This document shows positions 9,699 through 19,099 of a DNA stretch of 64,000 nucleotides, in pieces. Location of the stretch: contig NZ_CP011803.1 in the NCBI RefSeq assembly GCF_001038625.1, forward strand, positions 5,270,001 to 5,334,000, in the 5' to 3' direction. Below the pieces are notes generated by a model. The model ran no database searches, had not been told where the DNA came from, and worked only from the letters and a program-made list of their open reading frames with translations. The DNA comes from Clostridium carboxidivorans P7 (GTDB taxonomy: Bacteria > Bacillota > Clostridia > Clostridiales > Clostridiaceae). Positions within the stretch are counted from its first letter, which is position 1. Each line of letters begins with the position of its first letter. A program made the position numbers and the translations under genes.

Positions 9699-10421
9699 AT
9701 GAGTTTATTGAAGCAACTTATCGAGATTCAGGATAATAAAAAAAATATTGCAGTATGTAGTAATTTAATTAATAATCATGAATATACTGGTAATTTAAAA
9801 AGAGTAAAGAAAGAATTTGATATGGAAAAAAGTAAATTTAAAAATAACGAGAGTGAAATGTCAAATTTAAGAAACAAATATCAAATGGCAAGTAGTAATC
9901 TAAATAATGATAAAGATGAGTTAGAAAAAATTAAATTTGAGCTTTATAATAATGCAGGAAGCGATTTGAAATTAATAGATGCACTGCAAAAAAAGTTTAA
10001 TAAAAAGCAGGAAGGTATAAAGATAGTAGATAATCAAGTTTTAAAGTTATTAGAACAAGAAGAAAAATTGAGTTCTGAAAAAGAAAGCTTAAAAATAAAA
10101 CTTTCTAAACTTAAAAATGATTTTTACACATATAAAAATACAGAAGGTAAAAAAATTAATGACGCAAGAGAAAAAATAAAAAAATCAGAAGAAGCTATTA
10201 AGGAATTAGAAAAACTTATTCCTGTTGATATTTTAGAAATTTTCAATAAGATATGCAGTTCAAAGGGTACAGGTGCAGCAGAGCTAAGGGATAATATATG
10301 TTCAGGATGTAAAGTAAAAGTTTCTTCCATGACTATAGATAATGTAAATAAACAGCAAAGAATAGTATACTGTGATAACTGTGGAAGAATAATTTATTGT
10401 AATGAAAAGAAGAATTTTTAA
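9699..10421 (+). CDS. Coiled-coil zinc-ribbon protein (COG1579 type)
   Basis: A 240-residue cytosolic protein. It has a long predicted coiled coil (residues about 15-170, rich in E, K and L heptads) and ends in a C4 zinc ribbon, CSGCKVKV near 203 and CDNCGRIIYC near 226. The family is widespread beside trmK/Nif3 genes and RNase P RNA in Firmicutes, and its function is not established. The start ATG follows GTGGGAGG. It lies between the Nif3-like terminator and rnpB and has no obvious terminator of its own before rnpB. Confidence 0.85.
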   Translation: MSLLKQLIEIQDNKKNIAVCSNLINNHEYTGNLKRVKKEFDMEKSKFKNNESEMSNLRNKYQMASSNLNNDKDELEKIKFELYNNAGSDLKLIDALQKKFNKKQEGIKIVDNQVLKLLEQEEKLSSEKESLKIKLSKLKNDFYTYKNTEGKKINDAREKIKKSEEAIKELEKLIPVDILEIFNKICSSKGTGAAELRDNICSGCKVKVSSMTIDNVNKQQRIVYCDNCGRIIYCNEKKNF

Positions 10422-10466
10422 AGTATGGTTAAAATTTTATTTGTAATTTCAATTTATGTGTGATAT

Positions 10467-10472
10467 TATAAT
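10467..10472 (+). promoter_or_regulatory. -10 element of rnpB
   Basis: TATAAT ends 5-6 bases before the expected 5' end of RNase P RNA. No consensus -35 is visible at 17 bases. Confidence 0.55.
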
Positions 10473-10476
10473 ATTC

Positions 10477-10827
10477 GTGAGTAAGTCAGACAATCGCTGC
10501 TGTAGAAATACAGGAGAGGAAAGTCCGAGCTCCATAGGACAGGGTGCTGGGTAATACCCAGTCAGGGCAACTTGAAGGAAAGTGCAACAGAGATATACCG
10601 CCATATGTGTTTATCACATATGGTAAGGGTGGAAAGGCGAGGTAAGAGCTCACCAGCGCATTGGCGACTTTGCGGCTATGTAAACCCCATCTGGAGCAAG
10701 ATCGAATAGAGAAGCGTTAAGGGGTGGTCCGTCCCGCTTCCGGGTAGTATCGCTGGAGCCTATTAGTAATGATAGGCCTAGATAGATGATTGTCTAATAC
10801 AGAACTCGGCTTATAGATTTGGTCACA
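10477..10827 (+). ncRNA. rnpB: RNase P RNA
   Basis: Catalytic RNA that trims the 5' leader of pre-tRNAs with the RnpA protein. The conserved core is plain. Near the 5' end is GAGAGGAAAGTCCGAGCTCC (helix P4 5' strand and CR I). GAAAGTGCAACAGAGA and GTAAACCCCATC follow, and ACAGAACTCGGCTTA (P4 3' strand and CR V) sits near the 3' end. The 5' GTGAGTAAGTC and 3' GGCTTATAGATTTGGTCAC close helix P1. The length of about 350 nt is normal. The ends are set by P1 pairing, to within a few bases. Confidence 0.97.
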
Positions 10828-10831
10828 TATT

Positions 10832-10868
10832 TAAAACACTAGCTTTGTGCTTGGTGTTTTTTTATTTT
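10832..10868 (+). terminator. Terminator after rnpB
   Basis: Stem AAACACTAG / TTGGTGTTT (with G-U pairs) followed by TTTTTTATTTT, directly after the RNase P RNA P1 helix. Confidence 0.8.
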
Positions 10869-10936
10869 GCCACCGTTTTTCCACCATTATAATGGACTAA
10901 GTAATTTAGTAATTTGTATTTGGATCAATGAATTAT

Positions 10937-10976
10937 ATACTATAGAGTTAATTTATTAACTTTATAGTATTTTTTG
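10937..10976 (+). terminator. Strong terminator-like hairpin with no assigned gene
   Basis: Arms ATACTATAGAGTTAAT and ATTAACTTTATAGTAT pair over 15-16 bp (one G-U), followed by TTTTTTG on the plus strand. It lies about 70 bases past the rnpB terminator and 215 bases before the TSUP gene. It is either a second rnpB terminator or the end of a small unannotated RNA. Confidence 0.6.
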
Positions 10977-11190
10977 TATACTTTTGTGAATAAATGTAGA
11001 ATTCCATGCGAATTACCTTATTTCATTGAGTTTACAGCGCTTTTAGTTGGAATAATTAATAAAAACGAAATGATTGTATTTTAATTATATTGAAAAAATA
11101 TCTGTAATATTATAAAATAGTTATATCACTCTGTTAAAAAGTAGACATAATACCTAAAAAAATAGAAAAAATGAAGGATAGGTGAAATTT

Positions 11191-12078
11191 ATGTTAAAAA
11201 TTGTACTAGGGTTTATGATTATAAGCGCTTTAGGATTCATAGCAGTACTTATTAAAGATTATATTAAGAAGAAAAATGATGGTGCCTTGGAAGAAGGCAG
11301 TTTTATAAAGTTTGGTCTTATTGGTATGTTAGCTAACTTTTTTGACACTTTAGGAATAGGAAGCTTTGCTATAGAAACATCTTTATTCAAAAATTTAAAA
11401 ATGGTAGAAGATAAAAAGCTTCCAGGAACATTGAATGTAGCCAATACTATTCCAACAATGACGGAAGCACTTATATTTATGACTGTAATAAAGGTAGATG
11501 CAGTAACTCTTTTTAGCATGTTAGCGGCTGCAGTATTAGGTGCTGTTGTAGGAGCTAAAATTGTTTCTAGATTTAATGAGAAAACGATTCAGGTAGCTAT
11601 GGGAGTATCTTTGGTAGTAGTAGCTTTACTTATGGTAGCAGGATTATTAAATTTATATCCAGTGGGTGGAGATGCCACAGGTTTAACAGGAGCAAAACTT
11701 GTAATTGGAATCATAGGAAATTTTGTTTTTGGAGCACTTATGACAGTGGGAATAGGGCTTTATGCACCTTGCATGGCTTTAGTGTTTGCATTGGGAATGG
11801 GGCCTAAGGTAGCCTTTCCTATAATGATGGGTTCTTGTGCATTGTTAATGCCTTTCTCATCTTACCAATTTATAAAAAGTGGAGCATATTCAAGTAAGGC
11901 TTCAGTGTCTATAGCTGTGCTAGGTACTGTAGGTGTATTGATAGCTGCATATATTGTTAAATCATTGCCTTTAAATGTTTTAAAATGGGTAGTTACTTGT
12001 GTAATAATTTATACTTCATCTATGATGTTTAAATCTGCTAGAACTAGTAGAAAAATAGCAGTTGAAGCTGAAGGTTAA
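11191..12078 (+). CDS. TSUP-family (TauE/SafE) membrane transporter
   Basis: A 295-residue integral membrane protein of the sulfite exporter TauE/SafE family, which moves sulfur-containing or organic anions across the membrane. About eight hydrophobic helices occur in two halves; the first half has GLIGMLANFFDTLGIGSFAIET, the second FGALMTVGIGLYAPCMAL. A GTG at 11182 is too close to the ribosome binding site, so ATG 11191 after AGGATAGGTG is chosen. It stands alone before a terminator. The substrate cannot be read from sequence; a second, diverged TSUP gene lies at 59.5 kb. Confidence 0.85.
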   Translation: MLKIVLGFMIISALGFIAVLIKDYIKKKNDGALEEGSFIKFGLIGMLANFFDTLGIGSFAIETSLFKNLKMVEDKKLPGTLNVANTIPTMTEALIFMTVIKVDAVTLFSMLAAAVLGAVVGAKIVSRFNEKTIQVAMGVSLVVVALLMVAGLLNLYPVGGDATGLTGAKLVIGIIGNFVFGALMTVGIGLYAPCMALVFALGMGPKVAFPIMMGSCALLMPFSSYQFIKSGAYSSKASVSIAVLGTVGVLIAAYIVKSLPLNVLKWVVTCVIIYTSSMMFKSARTSRKIAVEAEG

Positions 12079-12087
12079 CAAATTATT

Positions 12088-12126
12088 AAGACTTCCAGTA
12101 GAATATATACTATTGGAAGTCTTTTA
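12088..12126 (+). terminator. Terminator after TSUP gene
   Basis: Stem AAGACTTCCAGTAG / CTATTGGAAGTCTT with an AT loop, then TTTAT. Confidence 0.85.
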
Positions 12127-12169
12127 TGTATAATGATAGTATTTAAAGTCTAAATAAGGATGTGATTTT

Positions 12170-12943
12170 ATGAATCCTATAGCTTTTTCTATTAATGGTT
12201 TTGATGTAAGATGGTATGGAGTAATTATAGGTACTGGAGTTATAATGGCTCTTATATTGGGAAATATAAATTGCAAAGCTAGGAATTATAATTTTGATAA
12301 TGTCATGGATGTATTTTTAATTTCCTTCCCATTTGCTGTAATAGGAGCAAGAGCTTATTATGTATTTTTTGAGTTTGATCAGTACAAGAACAATATTATA
12401 AATATGTTTAATATAAGACAAGGTGGTTTGGCTATTCATGGAGGTATATTATTTGGTTTAACTACAGCTTTCATTTATACTAGATATAAAAAAATAAACT
12501 TCTTAGAGTTAGCAGATATAGCAGCACCTTCTATAGTGTTGGGTCAGGCTATAGGAAGATGGGGAAACTTTTTTAATGGAGAGGCTCATGGAGGTATGGT
12601 ATCTTATGAATTTATAAAGCATTTTCCTCTATTTATACAAAAAGGAATGTATATAGATGGAAGTTATTATCATCCTACTTTTTTATATGAATCTATTTGG
12701 AATTTATGTGTTTGCTTAATACTTGTGTATTTGCTGCGAAGAGTATTAAAAAATGGAACTGTAATTTTGGCTTATGTAGGTTTATACTCTTTAGGAAGAT
12801 TTTTTATAGAAGGATTAAGAACGGATAGCTTAATGTTTTATGGTATAAGAATGGCTCAGTTAGTAAGCATTGGAGGTATGGTTTTTAGTATTATATTTTT
12901 ATTGCTTATATATAGAAAATGTTATTTAAAAAAGTTAATTTAA
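12170..12943 (+). CDS. lgt: Prolipoprotein diacylglyceryl transferase
   Basis: Membrane enzyme that transfers diacylglyceryl from phosphatidylglycerol to the lipobox Cys of prelipoproteins. The Lgt signature is present: GGLAIHGGILFG near residue 84, then GQAIGRWGNFFNGEAHGG near 124-141 with the essential RWGNF segment, and a C-terminal LYSLGRFFIEGLRTDSL. Seven hydrophobic segments and 257 residues match the family. The ATG follows AAGGATG. It is monocistronic by appearance and convergent with the PucR-type regulator, with a hairpin between them. Confidence 0.95.
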   Translation: MNPIAFSINGFDVRWYGVIIGTGVIMALILGNINCKARNYNFDNVMDVFLISFPFAVIGARAYYVFFEFDQYKNNIINMFNIRQGGLAIHGGILFGLTTAFIYTRYKKINFLELADIAAPSIVLGQAIGRWGNFFNGEAHGGMVSYEFIKHFPLFIQKGMYIDGSYYHPTFLYESIWNLCVCLILVYLLRRVLKNGTVILAYVGLYSLGRFFIEGLRTDSLMFYGIRMAQLVSIGGMVFSIIFLLLIYRKCYLKKLI

Positions 12944-12957
12944 AATAATGAAGTAGA

Positions 12958-12991
12958 GATCATCTAAATGGTAAATCCAGTTTAGATGATC
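12958..12991. terminator. Hairpin between convergent lgt and pucR-type genes
   Basis: An 11 bp perfect stem GATCATCTAAA / TTTAGATGATC sits between the two stop codons. Neither side has a clear T-run, so termination activity is uncertain. Confidence 0.5.
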
Positions 12992-13001
12992 AAAATTGTA
13001 T

Positions 13002-14213
13002 TTAAAAGTTATTCATGTACTTTATAAGGTAACCTATATAATATTGGAATTTTACTTTTGGGCCTAATGAATTTTCACTTATAATTTCATGAATTTTATT
13101 GATTTTATACATTAATGTATTTCTGTGCAGATAAAGTTTTTGTGCTGTTTTAATGTAATTACCATCTTCTAAAAGAAATGTATGAAATATTTTTGAGAAA
13201 TCTGTATTATTTTGCATATCATATCGATCTAATTTGCCAACAGTATCATAATAATATTCTTTTAAAAGGCTTGTGTTCCCAATTTCCGTGAGTAATTTAT
13301 ATGCTCCTATGTCTGAATAAAATATGCTTTTATCACAATGATATTCTGATTGTATTGCTTTCAGAGCTTTTTGTGCTTCTATGTAACTTTTTTTTATATC
13401 AGAAAATTCGCTGTATAAATTACCAATACCTATATTTATATTTATGTCAGAAAAAACTTTTTTACAATTTAATATTATGTTTTCTGTAAACATTTTTAAG
13501 TCCATACATTTTTCTTTTTCATTAATTAAAAGAAAGACTACAGATTCATTATTAAAAAAGCTTATAGGTCGGCACTTAGCATCCCAAATCGAATTATTAA
13601 CAGATCTTAAAAAAGAATCTTTAATATTGGTTATCATTTCATTATCTCTAATATTTTTAGAACATAGGTATTGTTCAAAATTAGCTATCTTTACAATGAT
13701 TATTCTAAATGAATTTAAGGAATTGTTTTCACATAATGAAATCTTTTCAATAAATTCTTCGTAAGTAGTTTTGTTGAAATATATTATATTCATTAGTAAA
13801 TCTTCGTATATAAGCTCATCCAAATGCATCTTTACTATATAATTACAAATACTTCTTGTTATTTTTGATAAATTAATTTCCCAAGGTATTTCGAATACAG
13901 GAAAGTCATTATCATTTGCAATCTTTTTTACACAATCAGGGACTTGTTTGAAGTACTTTCCTATATTTACAATTAAACCAGCTGCTTTTTTCTCAATTAA
14001 TTTATTAATAAGTTCAATAAAATTTAGATTGTTATTTAGAATTCCAATGCCTGTAAGTAATATTAATTCATCTTTTTGCACATATCCTACATGATCTGAA
14101 GTTTCTATAAAATGAAACCAACTTACTGTTTTAAAGAGACCTTTATTTCCTCCTACTAATTTTAAATCTTTAAGTTCAGGCAATTTTATTAATTGATCAA
14201 ATCTAACATTCAT
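13002..14213 (-). CDS. PucR-family transcriptional regulator
   Basis: A 403-residue regulator of the PucR/CdaR type. The N-terminal PucR domain (about 1-125) begins VRFDQLIKLPELKDLKLVGG. A GGDEF-like middle domain (about 165-285) follows, and the C-terminal helix-turn-helix has TFLLEDGNYIKTAQKLYLHRNTLMYKINKI. PucR of Bacillus controls purine catabolism genes. Here the gene is divergent from dihydropyrimidinase, so I infer control of the pyrimidine island in response to an intermediate or nitrogen status. ATG 14213 follows AAAGGAGAAG. Confidence 0.88.
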   Translation of the reverse strand: MNVRFDQLIKLPELKDLKLVGGNKGLFKTVSWFHFIETSDHVGYVQKDELILLTGIGILNNNLNFIELINKLIEKKAAGLIVNIGKYFKQVPDCVKKIANDNDFPVFEIPWEINLSKITRSICNYIVKMHLDELIYEDLLMNIIYFNKTTYEEFIEKISLCENNSLNSFRIIIVKIANFEQYLCSKNIRDNEMITNIKDSFLRSVNNSIWDAKCRPISFFNNESVVFLLINEKEKCMDLKMFTENIILNCKKVFSDININIGIGNLYSEFSDIKKSYIEAQKALKAIQSEYHCDKSIFYSDIGAYKLLTEIGNTSLLKEYYYDTVGKLDRYDMQNNTDFSKIFHTFLLEDGNYIKTAQKLYLHRNTLMYKINKIHEIISENSLGPKVKFQYYIGYLIKYMNNF

Positions 14214-14525
14214 AGGTTACTTCTCCTTTAAAAGTATTAATAGGTTTGTAAGTTATAAATATACTATTATCTTAATTACTATAAGTCGCTATCAAAGTTA
14301 ATTTTACATTTTATATATTAAATATTATTAAATAAATTATAAAGTTAGAATAATATTGAGCAATATTACGGAAAGATTGAGGAGTTAGCATAATAATTTG
14401 AAAATTTAGAATATTATATTGACAAAACTATAACAGCAGACTAAAATAAAAATCGGGGCACATGGTTATTTTTACTTATATGTAAATTAATGTTAAAGAA
14501 TTTATTTTTTATGGAGGTGTTATAT
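14214..14525. promoter_or_regulatory. Divergent control region, pucR-type gene / dihydropyrimidinase
   Basis: This 312-base AT-rich region contains the dihydropyrimidinase promoter and an inverted repeat AATATT-GAGC-AATATT around 14351-14367, about 60 bases upstream of the -35. That repeat is a candidate binding site for the divergent PucR-type regulator. No coding sequence is seen. Confidence 0.5.
14420..14448 (+). promoter_or_regulatory. Sigma-A promoter of the dihydropyrimidinase operon
   Basis: TTGACA (14420-14425), 17-base spacer, TAAAAT (14443-14448). It is the best consensus promoter in the region and gives a leader of about 70 bases to the GTG start. Confidence 0.75.
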
Positions 14526-15911
14526 GTGAAAAAGCTTGATATGGTAATTAAAAATGGAACTGTTGTTACTGCTTCTGACTGCTATAAAGCTGACCTTGGA
14601 ATAGTAAATGGAAAAATTGAGGTAATGGGGTCAGGATTGGAAAAGTATGCTGATAAGGTTATTGATGCTGAAGGTAAATATGTATTTCCAGGAGGAATAG
14701 ATCCACATACTCATATGGATATGCCTTTTGGTGGAACTTTTTCAAGTGATAACTTTAATACTGGTACCAAAGCTGCAGCTTGTGGAGGAACTACTACAAT
14801 TGTAGATTTTGCGGTTCAACCTAAGGGAAAAAGCTTAAAAGATACAGCTAAAATTTGGAGAGAAAAATCTGATAATAAAGCATGTATCGATTATGGAATT
14901 CATATAGTAATTACCGACATGAATGAAGATATTATGAATGAAATACCTGAAATAATTAAATCAGGATATTCTAGTTTTAAATTATTTATGACTTATGATG
15001 GAATGATGGTAGATGATGACACATTAATGAAAACGCTTACAAAAGTAAGCAGCAATGGTGGATTAACTTGTGTGCATGCTGAAAATTATTATGTAATAAA
15101 ATATTACACTAAAAAACTTTTGGACGAAGGAAAAACTGAACCAAAATATCATGCTATTTCCCGTCCAGATTTATGTGAAGGAGAAGCAGCAGGTAGGGCT
15201 ATTAAATTAGCAGAATTATGTAATACTCCACTTTATATAGTCCATAATACTTGTGAAGCTTCAGCATCTGAAATAGCAAGGGCTAGAAAAAAAGGTTATC
15301 CAATTATGGGTGAGACTTGTCCTCAATATTTATTGCTATCTTATGATAATTATGAAGAACCAGATTTTAATGGATCAAAATATGTTATGTCACCACCTTT
15401 AAGAGATAAGAAAAATTGGCCTTATTTATGGGAAGCTCTTAAAAACAATACATTACAGGCTGTATCTACTGATCACTGTCCATTTTTTATGGAGCAAAAA
15501 AGAATGGGAATAAATGATTTTACTAAAATACCTAATGGAGCTCCGGGAGTTGAATTAAGGATGCCACTTATGTATACCTATGGTGTATTAGAAAGAAAAT
15601 TGACTCTTCAAAAATTTGTAGAAGTAACATCTACTAATGTAGCAAAAATCTTTGGTATGTATCCACAAAAAGGAACTATTGCTATAGGTAGTGATGCTGA
15701 TTTAGTAATATTTGATCCAAACAAAGAAGTTACTGTGACTCAAAGTATGCTTAATGAAAATGTAGATTATACGCCATTTGAAGGATTTAAATTAAAAGGA
15801 TATCCAGAAATTACATTATCCAGAGGAGAAGTTATAGCTAAGGATGGAAAGTATATTGGATCAGAAGGAAGAGGAAAATTTATAAAGAGAGGCGTACCTG
15901 AAATTATATAA
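14526..15911 (+). CDS. hydA: Dihydropyrimidinase / hydantoinase
   Basis: Cyclic amidohydrolase that opens dihydrouracil to N-carbamoyl-beta-alanine (and related hydantoins). All binuclear zinc ligands are present: His61 and His63 (DPHTHMD), carboxylated Lys152 (SFKLFMTYDG), His184 (CVHAEN), His240 (YIVHNT) and Asp316 (STDHCPF). The C-terminal PNGAPGVELRMPL matches dihydropyrimidinases. The GTG start at 14526 lies 6-7 bases after GGAGGTG; the ATG at 14490 is upstream of that site. The length of 461 residues is normal. It is first gene of an operon with a nucleobase transporter and an M20 hydrolase. Allantoin or hydantoin use is possible, but preTA downstream favours dihydrouracil. Confidence 0.93.
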   Translation: MKKLDMVIKNGTVVTASDCYKADLGIVNGKIEVMGSGLEKYADKVIDAEGKYVFPGGIDPHTHMDMPFGGTFSSDNFNTGTKAAACGGTTTIVDFAVQPKGKSLKDTAKIWREKSDNKACIDYGIHIVITDMNEDIMNEIPEIIKSGYSSFKLFMTYDGMMVDDDTLMKTLTKVSSNGGLTCVHAENYYVIKYYTKKLLDEGKTEPKYHAISRPDLCEGEAAGRAIKLAELCNTPLYIVHNTCEASASEIARARKKGYPIMGETCPQYLLLSYDNYEEPDFNGSKYVMSPPLRDKKNWPYLWEALKNNTLQAVSTDHCPFFMEQKRMGINDFTKIPNGAPGVELRMPLMYTYGVLERKLTLQKFVEVTSTNVAKIFGMYPQKGTIAIGSDADLVIFDPNKEVTVTQSMLNENVDYTPFEGFKLKGYPEITLSRGEVIAKDGKYIGSEGRGKFIKRGVPEII

Positions 15912-16004
15912 AAAATATATTGTTTAAAATTAGGTGAATTAACGAAATAACATTATGCATAATTGTTTGTTTAATAGAAATAGATTTTCAAGGAGAGTGC
16001 GTGT

Positions 16005-17549
16005 ATGGATAAAAAACCTAAACCGCAGAGAGAATTTGGTGGACTTTATGAGATGGCAGATTCTGCAATAGAAAGTATAAAAGGTAGTAGGTACTATAAT
16101 AGTGATTTAGCACCTACAAAGCTTAAGCAAAGAACTTGGACTACTTACAATGTTACAGCATTGTGGGTAAGTATGTGTATTTGCATGCCAACATACATGA
16201 TGGCGGCTTCAATTATTTCAGCAGGACTTACCTGGTGGCAGGCTCTCTTAAATGTTGCTCTTGGAAACCTAATAGTTTTAATACCAATGCAGCTTAATTC
16301 ACATGCAGGAACTAAATATGGAATACCATATCCAGTATTTGCAAGGTTGTCCTTTGGTGTATGGGGGTCTAACATTGCGGCTATGGCAAGAGCTATAGTA
16401 GGTGCAGGATGGTTTGGTATCCAATGCTGGATAGGTGGAGAAGCTATAAATTCAATTTTAGGTACACTTGTTCCAGGATGGGCTAGTTTTTCTTTATCAC
16501 TTTGGATTTCATTCTTTGGTTTTTGGGCTTTAAATGTAGCAATAGTCCATAAAGGACCAGAAACTATAAAGTTTATGCAATCATGGACTGTTCCTATACT
16601 TGTTACTGTATCTTTAGCACTTGTTGTATGGGCTTATACATCTGTAGCTGGTATGGGAAAAGGAATTTCAGATATATTTAACATGCCTGTAGCTAATAAA
16701 CCAGCATCATTTGGAGTAACATTTTTAAAAAGCTTAGCTGCAAACATAGCATTCTGGGCAACGCTTGCTTTAAATATACCAGACTTTAGTAGATTTGCGA
16801 AAAGTCAAAAGGCTCAATTTAGAGGGCAGTTATTTGGATTGCCTTTAACAATGGTTGCATTTTCTTTTGTAGGCATATTTGTTACAGGTGCAACAAGAGT
16901 ACTTTATGGACAGTTTATATGGGATCCAGTTCAAGTTATTGAAAGAATGAATAGTCCTATAGCATCAATTATAGGATGTCTAGGTATAATTATAGCAACC
17001 ACAAATACTAATGTAGCTGCTAATGCAGTAGCAACTTCAAATGATATTTCTAATCTTAATCCAGGAAAAATATCTTTTAAAACAGCAACACTTATTACTG
17101 GTGCAGCAGGTGTAGCAATTATGCCTTGGAAACTTTTATCTAGCGCGTCTTCTTATATATATGGATGGCTTGGAACTTACGGTATACTTTTAGGACCTTT
17201 AGCTGGCATATATATTGCAGACTACTATATTCATCGTAAGAAATTAGTAGACATGAAATCATTATTTTTAACAACTGAAGGAAGGTATTGGTATAAGAAA
17301 GGGTTGAATGTAAAGGCCATATATGCTTGGATATTAGCTTTAATATTGCCAATAATGGGGTTGTTTATACCAAGTTTAAGTTTATTGGCTGATGGTGGAT
17401 GGATGGTAGGGTTTGTATTAGCTATAATTATTTACCCTATTTTAATGAAAAATGATACTGTTTCTATACTTTCGCCTGAAGAAAATGAAAGTATAACGGA
17501 AAAGATTTCTACGGCTTCGATTGATGAAAATAATGATGTGAATGTGTAA
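16005..17549 (+). CDS. NCS1-family nucleobase:cation symporter
   Basis: A 514-residue, 12-helix membrane protein of the NCS1 family, whose members take up uracil, cytosine, allantoin or hydantoins with H+ or Na+. Typical blocks are the N-terminal LAPTKLKQRTWTTYNVTALWVSM, GIPYPVFARLSFGVWGSNIAAMARAIVGAGWFGIQ (written here as two abutting motifs), and NIPDFSRFAKSQK. The ATG follows AAGGAGAG. Its position between dihydropyrimidinase and the M20 hydrolase suggests import of uracil or a dihydropyrimidine; the exact substrate cannot be read. Confidence 0.9.
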   Translation: MDKKPKPQREFGGLYEMADSAIESIKGSRYYNSDLAPTKLKQRTWTTYNVTALWVSMCICMPTYMMAASIISAGLTWWQALLNVALGNLIVLIPMQLNSHAGTKYGIPYPVFARLSFGVWGSNIAAMARAIVGAGWFGIQCWIGGEAINSILGTLVPGWASFSLSLWISFFGFWALNVAIVHKGPETIKFMQSWTVPILVTVSLALVVWAYTSVAGMGKGISDIFNMPVANKPASFGVTFLKSLAANIAFWATLALNIPDFSRFAKSQKAQFRGQLFGLPLTMVAFSFVGIFVTGATRVLYGQFIWDPVQVIERMNSPIASIIGCLGIIIATTNTNVAANAVATSNDISNLNPGKISFKTATLITGAAGVAIMPWKLLSSASSYIYGWLGTYGILLGPLAGIYIADYYIHRKKLVDMKSLFLTTEGRYWYKKGLNVKAIYAWILALILPIMGLFIPSLSLLADGGWMVGFVLAIIIYPILMKNDTVSILSPEENESITEKISTASIDENNDVNV

Positions 17550-17602
17550 CATAGGTTATAAAAAACACAAGTGTAAATTAAATATAAAAGGATGTGTATA
17601 AA

Positions 17603-18850
17603 ATGAAAAGTGATATGTTGACTTGTAGTAAAGACAGAATGGAGGACAAGATTGTCACATTTAGTAAATTTGGTGATGCAGGTCATGGCGGAATTACTAG
17701 ATATTCATTATCACCTGAAGCTCATCAGGCAAGAGATGAATTTGTAAAAAGAATGAAGGCAATCGGGGCTACAATTGAAACTGATGATATGGCTAATATG
17801 TATGCAACTATTAAAGGTTCAGAGCCAGGACTAAAGAAAATTGTAATGGCATCTCACTGTGATTCGGTTAAAAATGGCGGAAACTATGATGGTATTTTAG
17901 GTGTAATGTCTGCTATGGAAGTTTTAGAAACCATTGTGGCTGATAAAATTCCACACAGACATTCCATTACAGCTATGATTTGGACAAATGAAGAAGGTTC
18001 TCTTTATCCACCTGCTATGATGTCATCAGGAGTTATTTGTGGCAAGTTTAAGAAAGAAGATATGTTAGCTTCAAAGAGTATATTAGATTCTACAAAGACC
18101 TTCGGACAGGCATTAGATGCTAGCCCATATAAAGGGGAAGAAAAGAACAGGTTAAACCCTAAGGATTATATGGCTATGTTTGAAACTCATATCGAGCAGG
18201 GTCCTATACTTGAGGACGCAGGTAATGAAATTGGTGTTGTAACTTGTGTACTTGGTATGTTTAACTACAGAATAAAATTCTTTGGTCAGGCTGATCATGC
18301 GGGGACCACTCCAATGTATAAAAGACATGATGCATTGTTTGCTGCAGCTAAGGCTCTTTGCTACTTACATGAAGAAATTGATAAATTAGATGATAAAGAC
18401 CTTGTATATACAACTGGTGAAATTGTATGTCATCCATGTGTTCATACAGTAATTCCTGATATGATTGATTTTTCAATCGATGTAAGACATGAAGATCCAA
18501 AAGTTCTTGCAAAGGTTCTTGCTATTGTTAAGAGTCTTGATGGTAAGGAAATTGAAAAATGCACATGTAAAGTGGAAAAGGCTTGGGCTAGAGACACAGT
18601 ATACTATGACAAGGAATTAATAGGATATGTTAAAGAAAGTGTAGATGAGCTTGGATATTCAAATCAGTATATCAATAGTGGTGCTGGACATGATGCTCAA
18701 TTTGTATCTGAAATGATTCCTACAACTATGATCTTTGCTCCAAGCAAAGATGGACACAGCCACTGTGAACCTGAATTCACATCAGTTGAACAGTGTACAA
18801 AAGCTGCAAGTGTAATGCTTAATGCAGTTCTTAAAACAGACAAAAAATAA
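17603..18850 (+). CDS. M20-family N-carbamoyl-beta-alanine amidohydrolase (beta-ureidopropionase type)
   Basis: Zinc amidohydrolase that would release beta-alanine, CO2 and NH3 from N-carbamoyl-beta-alanine. M20 metal and catalytic positions are present: His85 (ASHCDSV), Asp96 (GGNYDG), Glu130/131 (WTNEEGS), His196 (ETHIEQG) and a C-terminal GHSHCEPE. The dimer-domain motif GQADHAGTTPM is typical of the allantoate amidohydrolase / ureidopropionase / HyuC group. These subgroups cannot be separated by eye; the choice rests on hydA and preTA. GTG 17594 nearly touches the AGGA, so ATG 17603 is used (415 residues). A terminator follows. Confidence 0.87.
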   Translation: MKSDMLTCSKDRMEDKIVTFSKFGDAGHGGITRYSLSPEAHQARDEFVKRMKAIGATIETDDMANMYATIKGSEPGLKKIVMASHCDSVKNGGNYDGILGVMSAMEVLETIVADKIPHRHSITAMIWTNEEGSLYPPAMMSSGVICGKFKKEDMLASKSILDSTKTFGQALDASPYKGEEKNRLNPKDYMAMFETHIEQGPILEDAGNEIGVVTCVLGMFNYRIKFFGQADHAGTTPMYKRHDALFAAAKALCYLHEEIDKLDDKDLVYTTGEIVCHPCVHTVIPDMIDFSIDVRHEDPKVLAKVLAIVKSLDGKEIEKCTCKVEKAWARDTVYYDKELIGYVKESVDELGYSNQYINSGAGHDAQFVSEMIPTTMIFAPSKDGHSHCEPEFTSVEQCTKAASVMLNAVLKTDKK

Positions 18851-18913
18851 GAAACATCTATTTAGTTCAAATGATTGATTAAATTTTAATTAATAACAAA
18901 GCCAATATTACAG

Positions 18914-18966
18914 GGAAACAAGTTTTCATTAAACTTTTAAAAATAATGAAACTTGTTCCTCTTTAA
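18914..18966 (+). terminator. Terminator-like hairpin after the M20 hydrolase
   Basis: Arms GGAAACAAGTTTTCATT and AATGAAACTTGTTCC pair with one bulge around an A/T loop, followed by TCTTTAAT. It divides the pyrimidine island into two transcription units, hydA-NCS1-M20 and the CoA/PreTA genes. Confidence 0.65.
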
Positions 18967-19099
18967 TAGATATATAAGCTGAAAAAATTTTCTGGTTTAT
19001 ATCTCTATTTTTAAATATCAATTTTTGTGTAAAAAAAATGAAAATATTAATTAATTTTCCATATAGTACGGGGAAATATGAGGAATGGGAGATGGTTTT

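Noticed and set aside
13301..13764. Two plus-strand frames inside the PucR-type gene
   Set aside because: They are antisense to a full-length regulator and have Leu/Phe/Cys-rich AT-driven composition.
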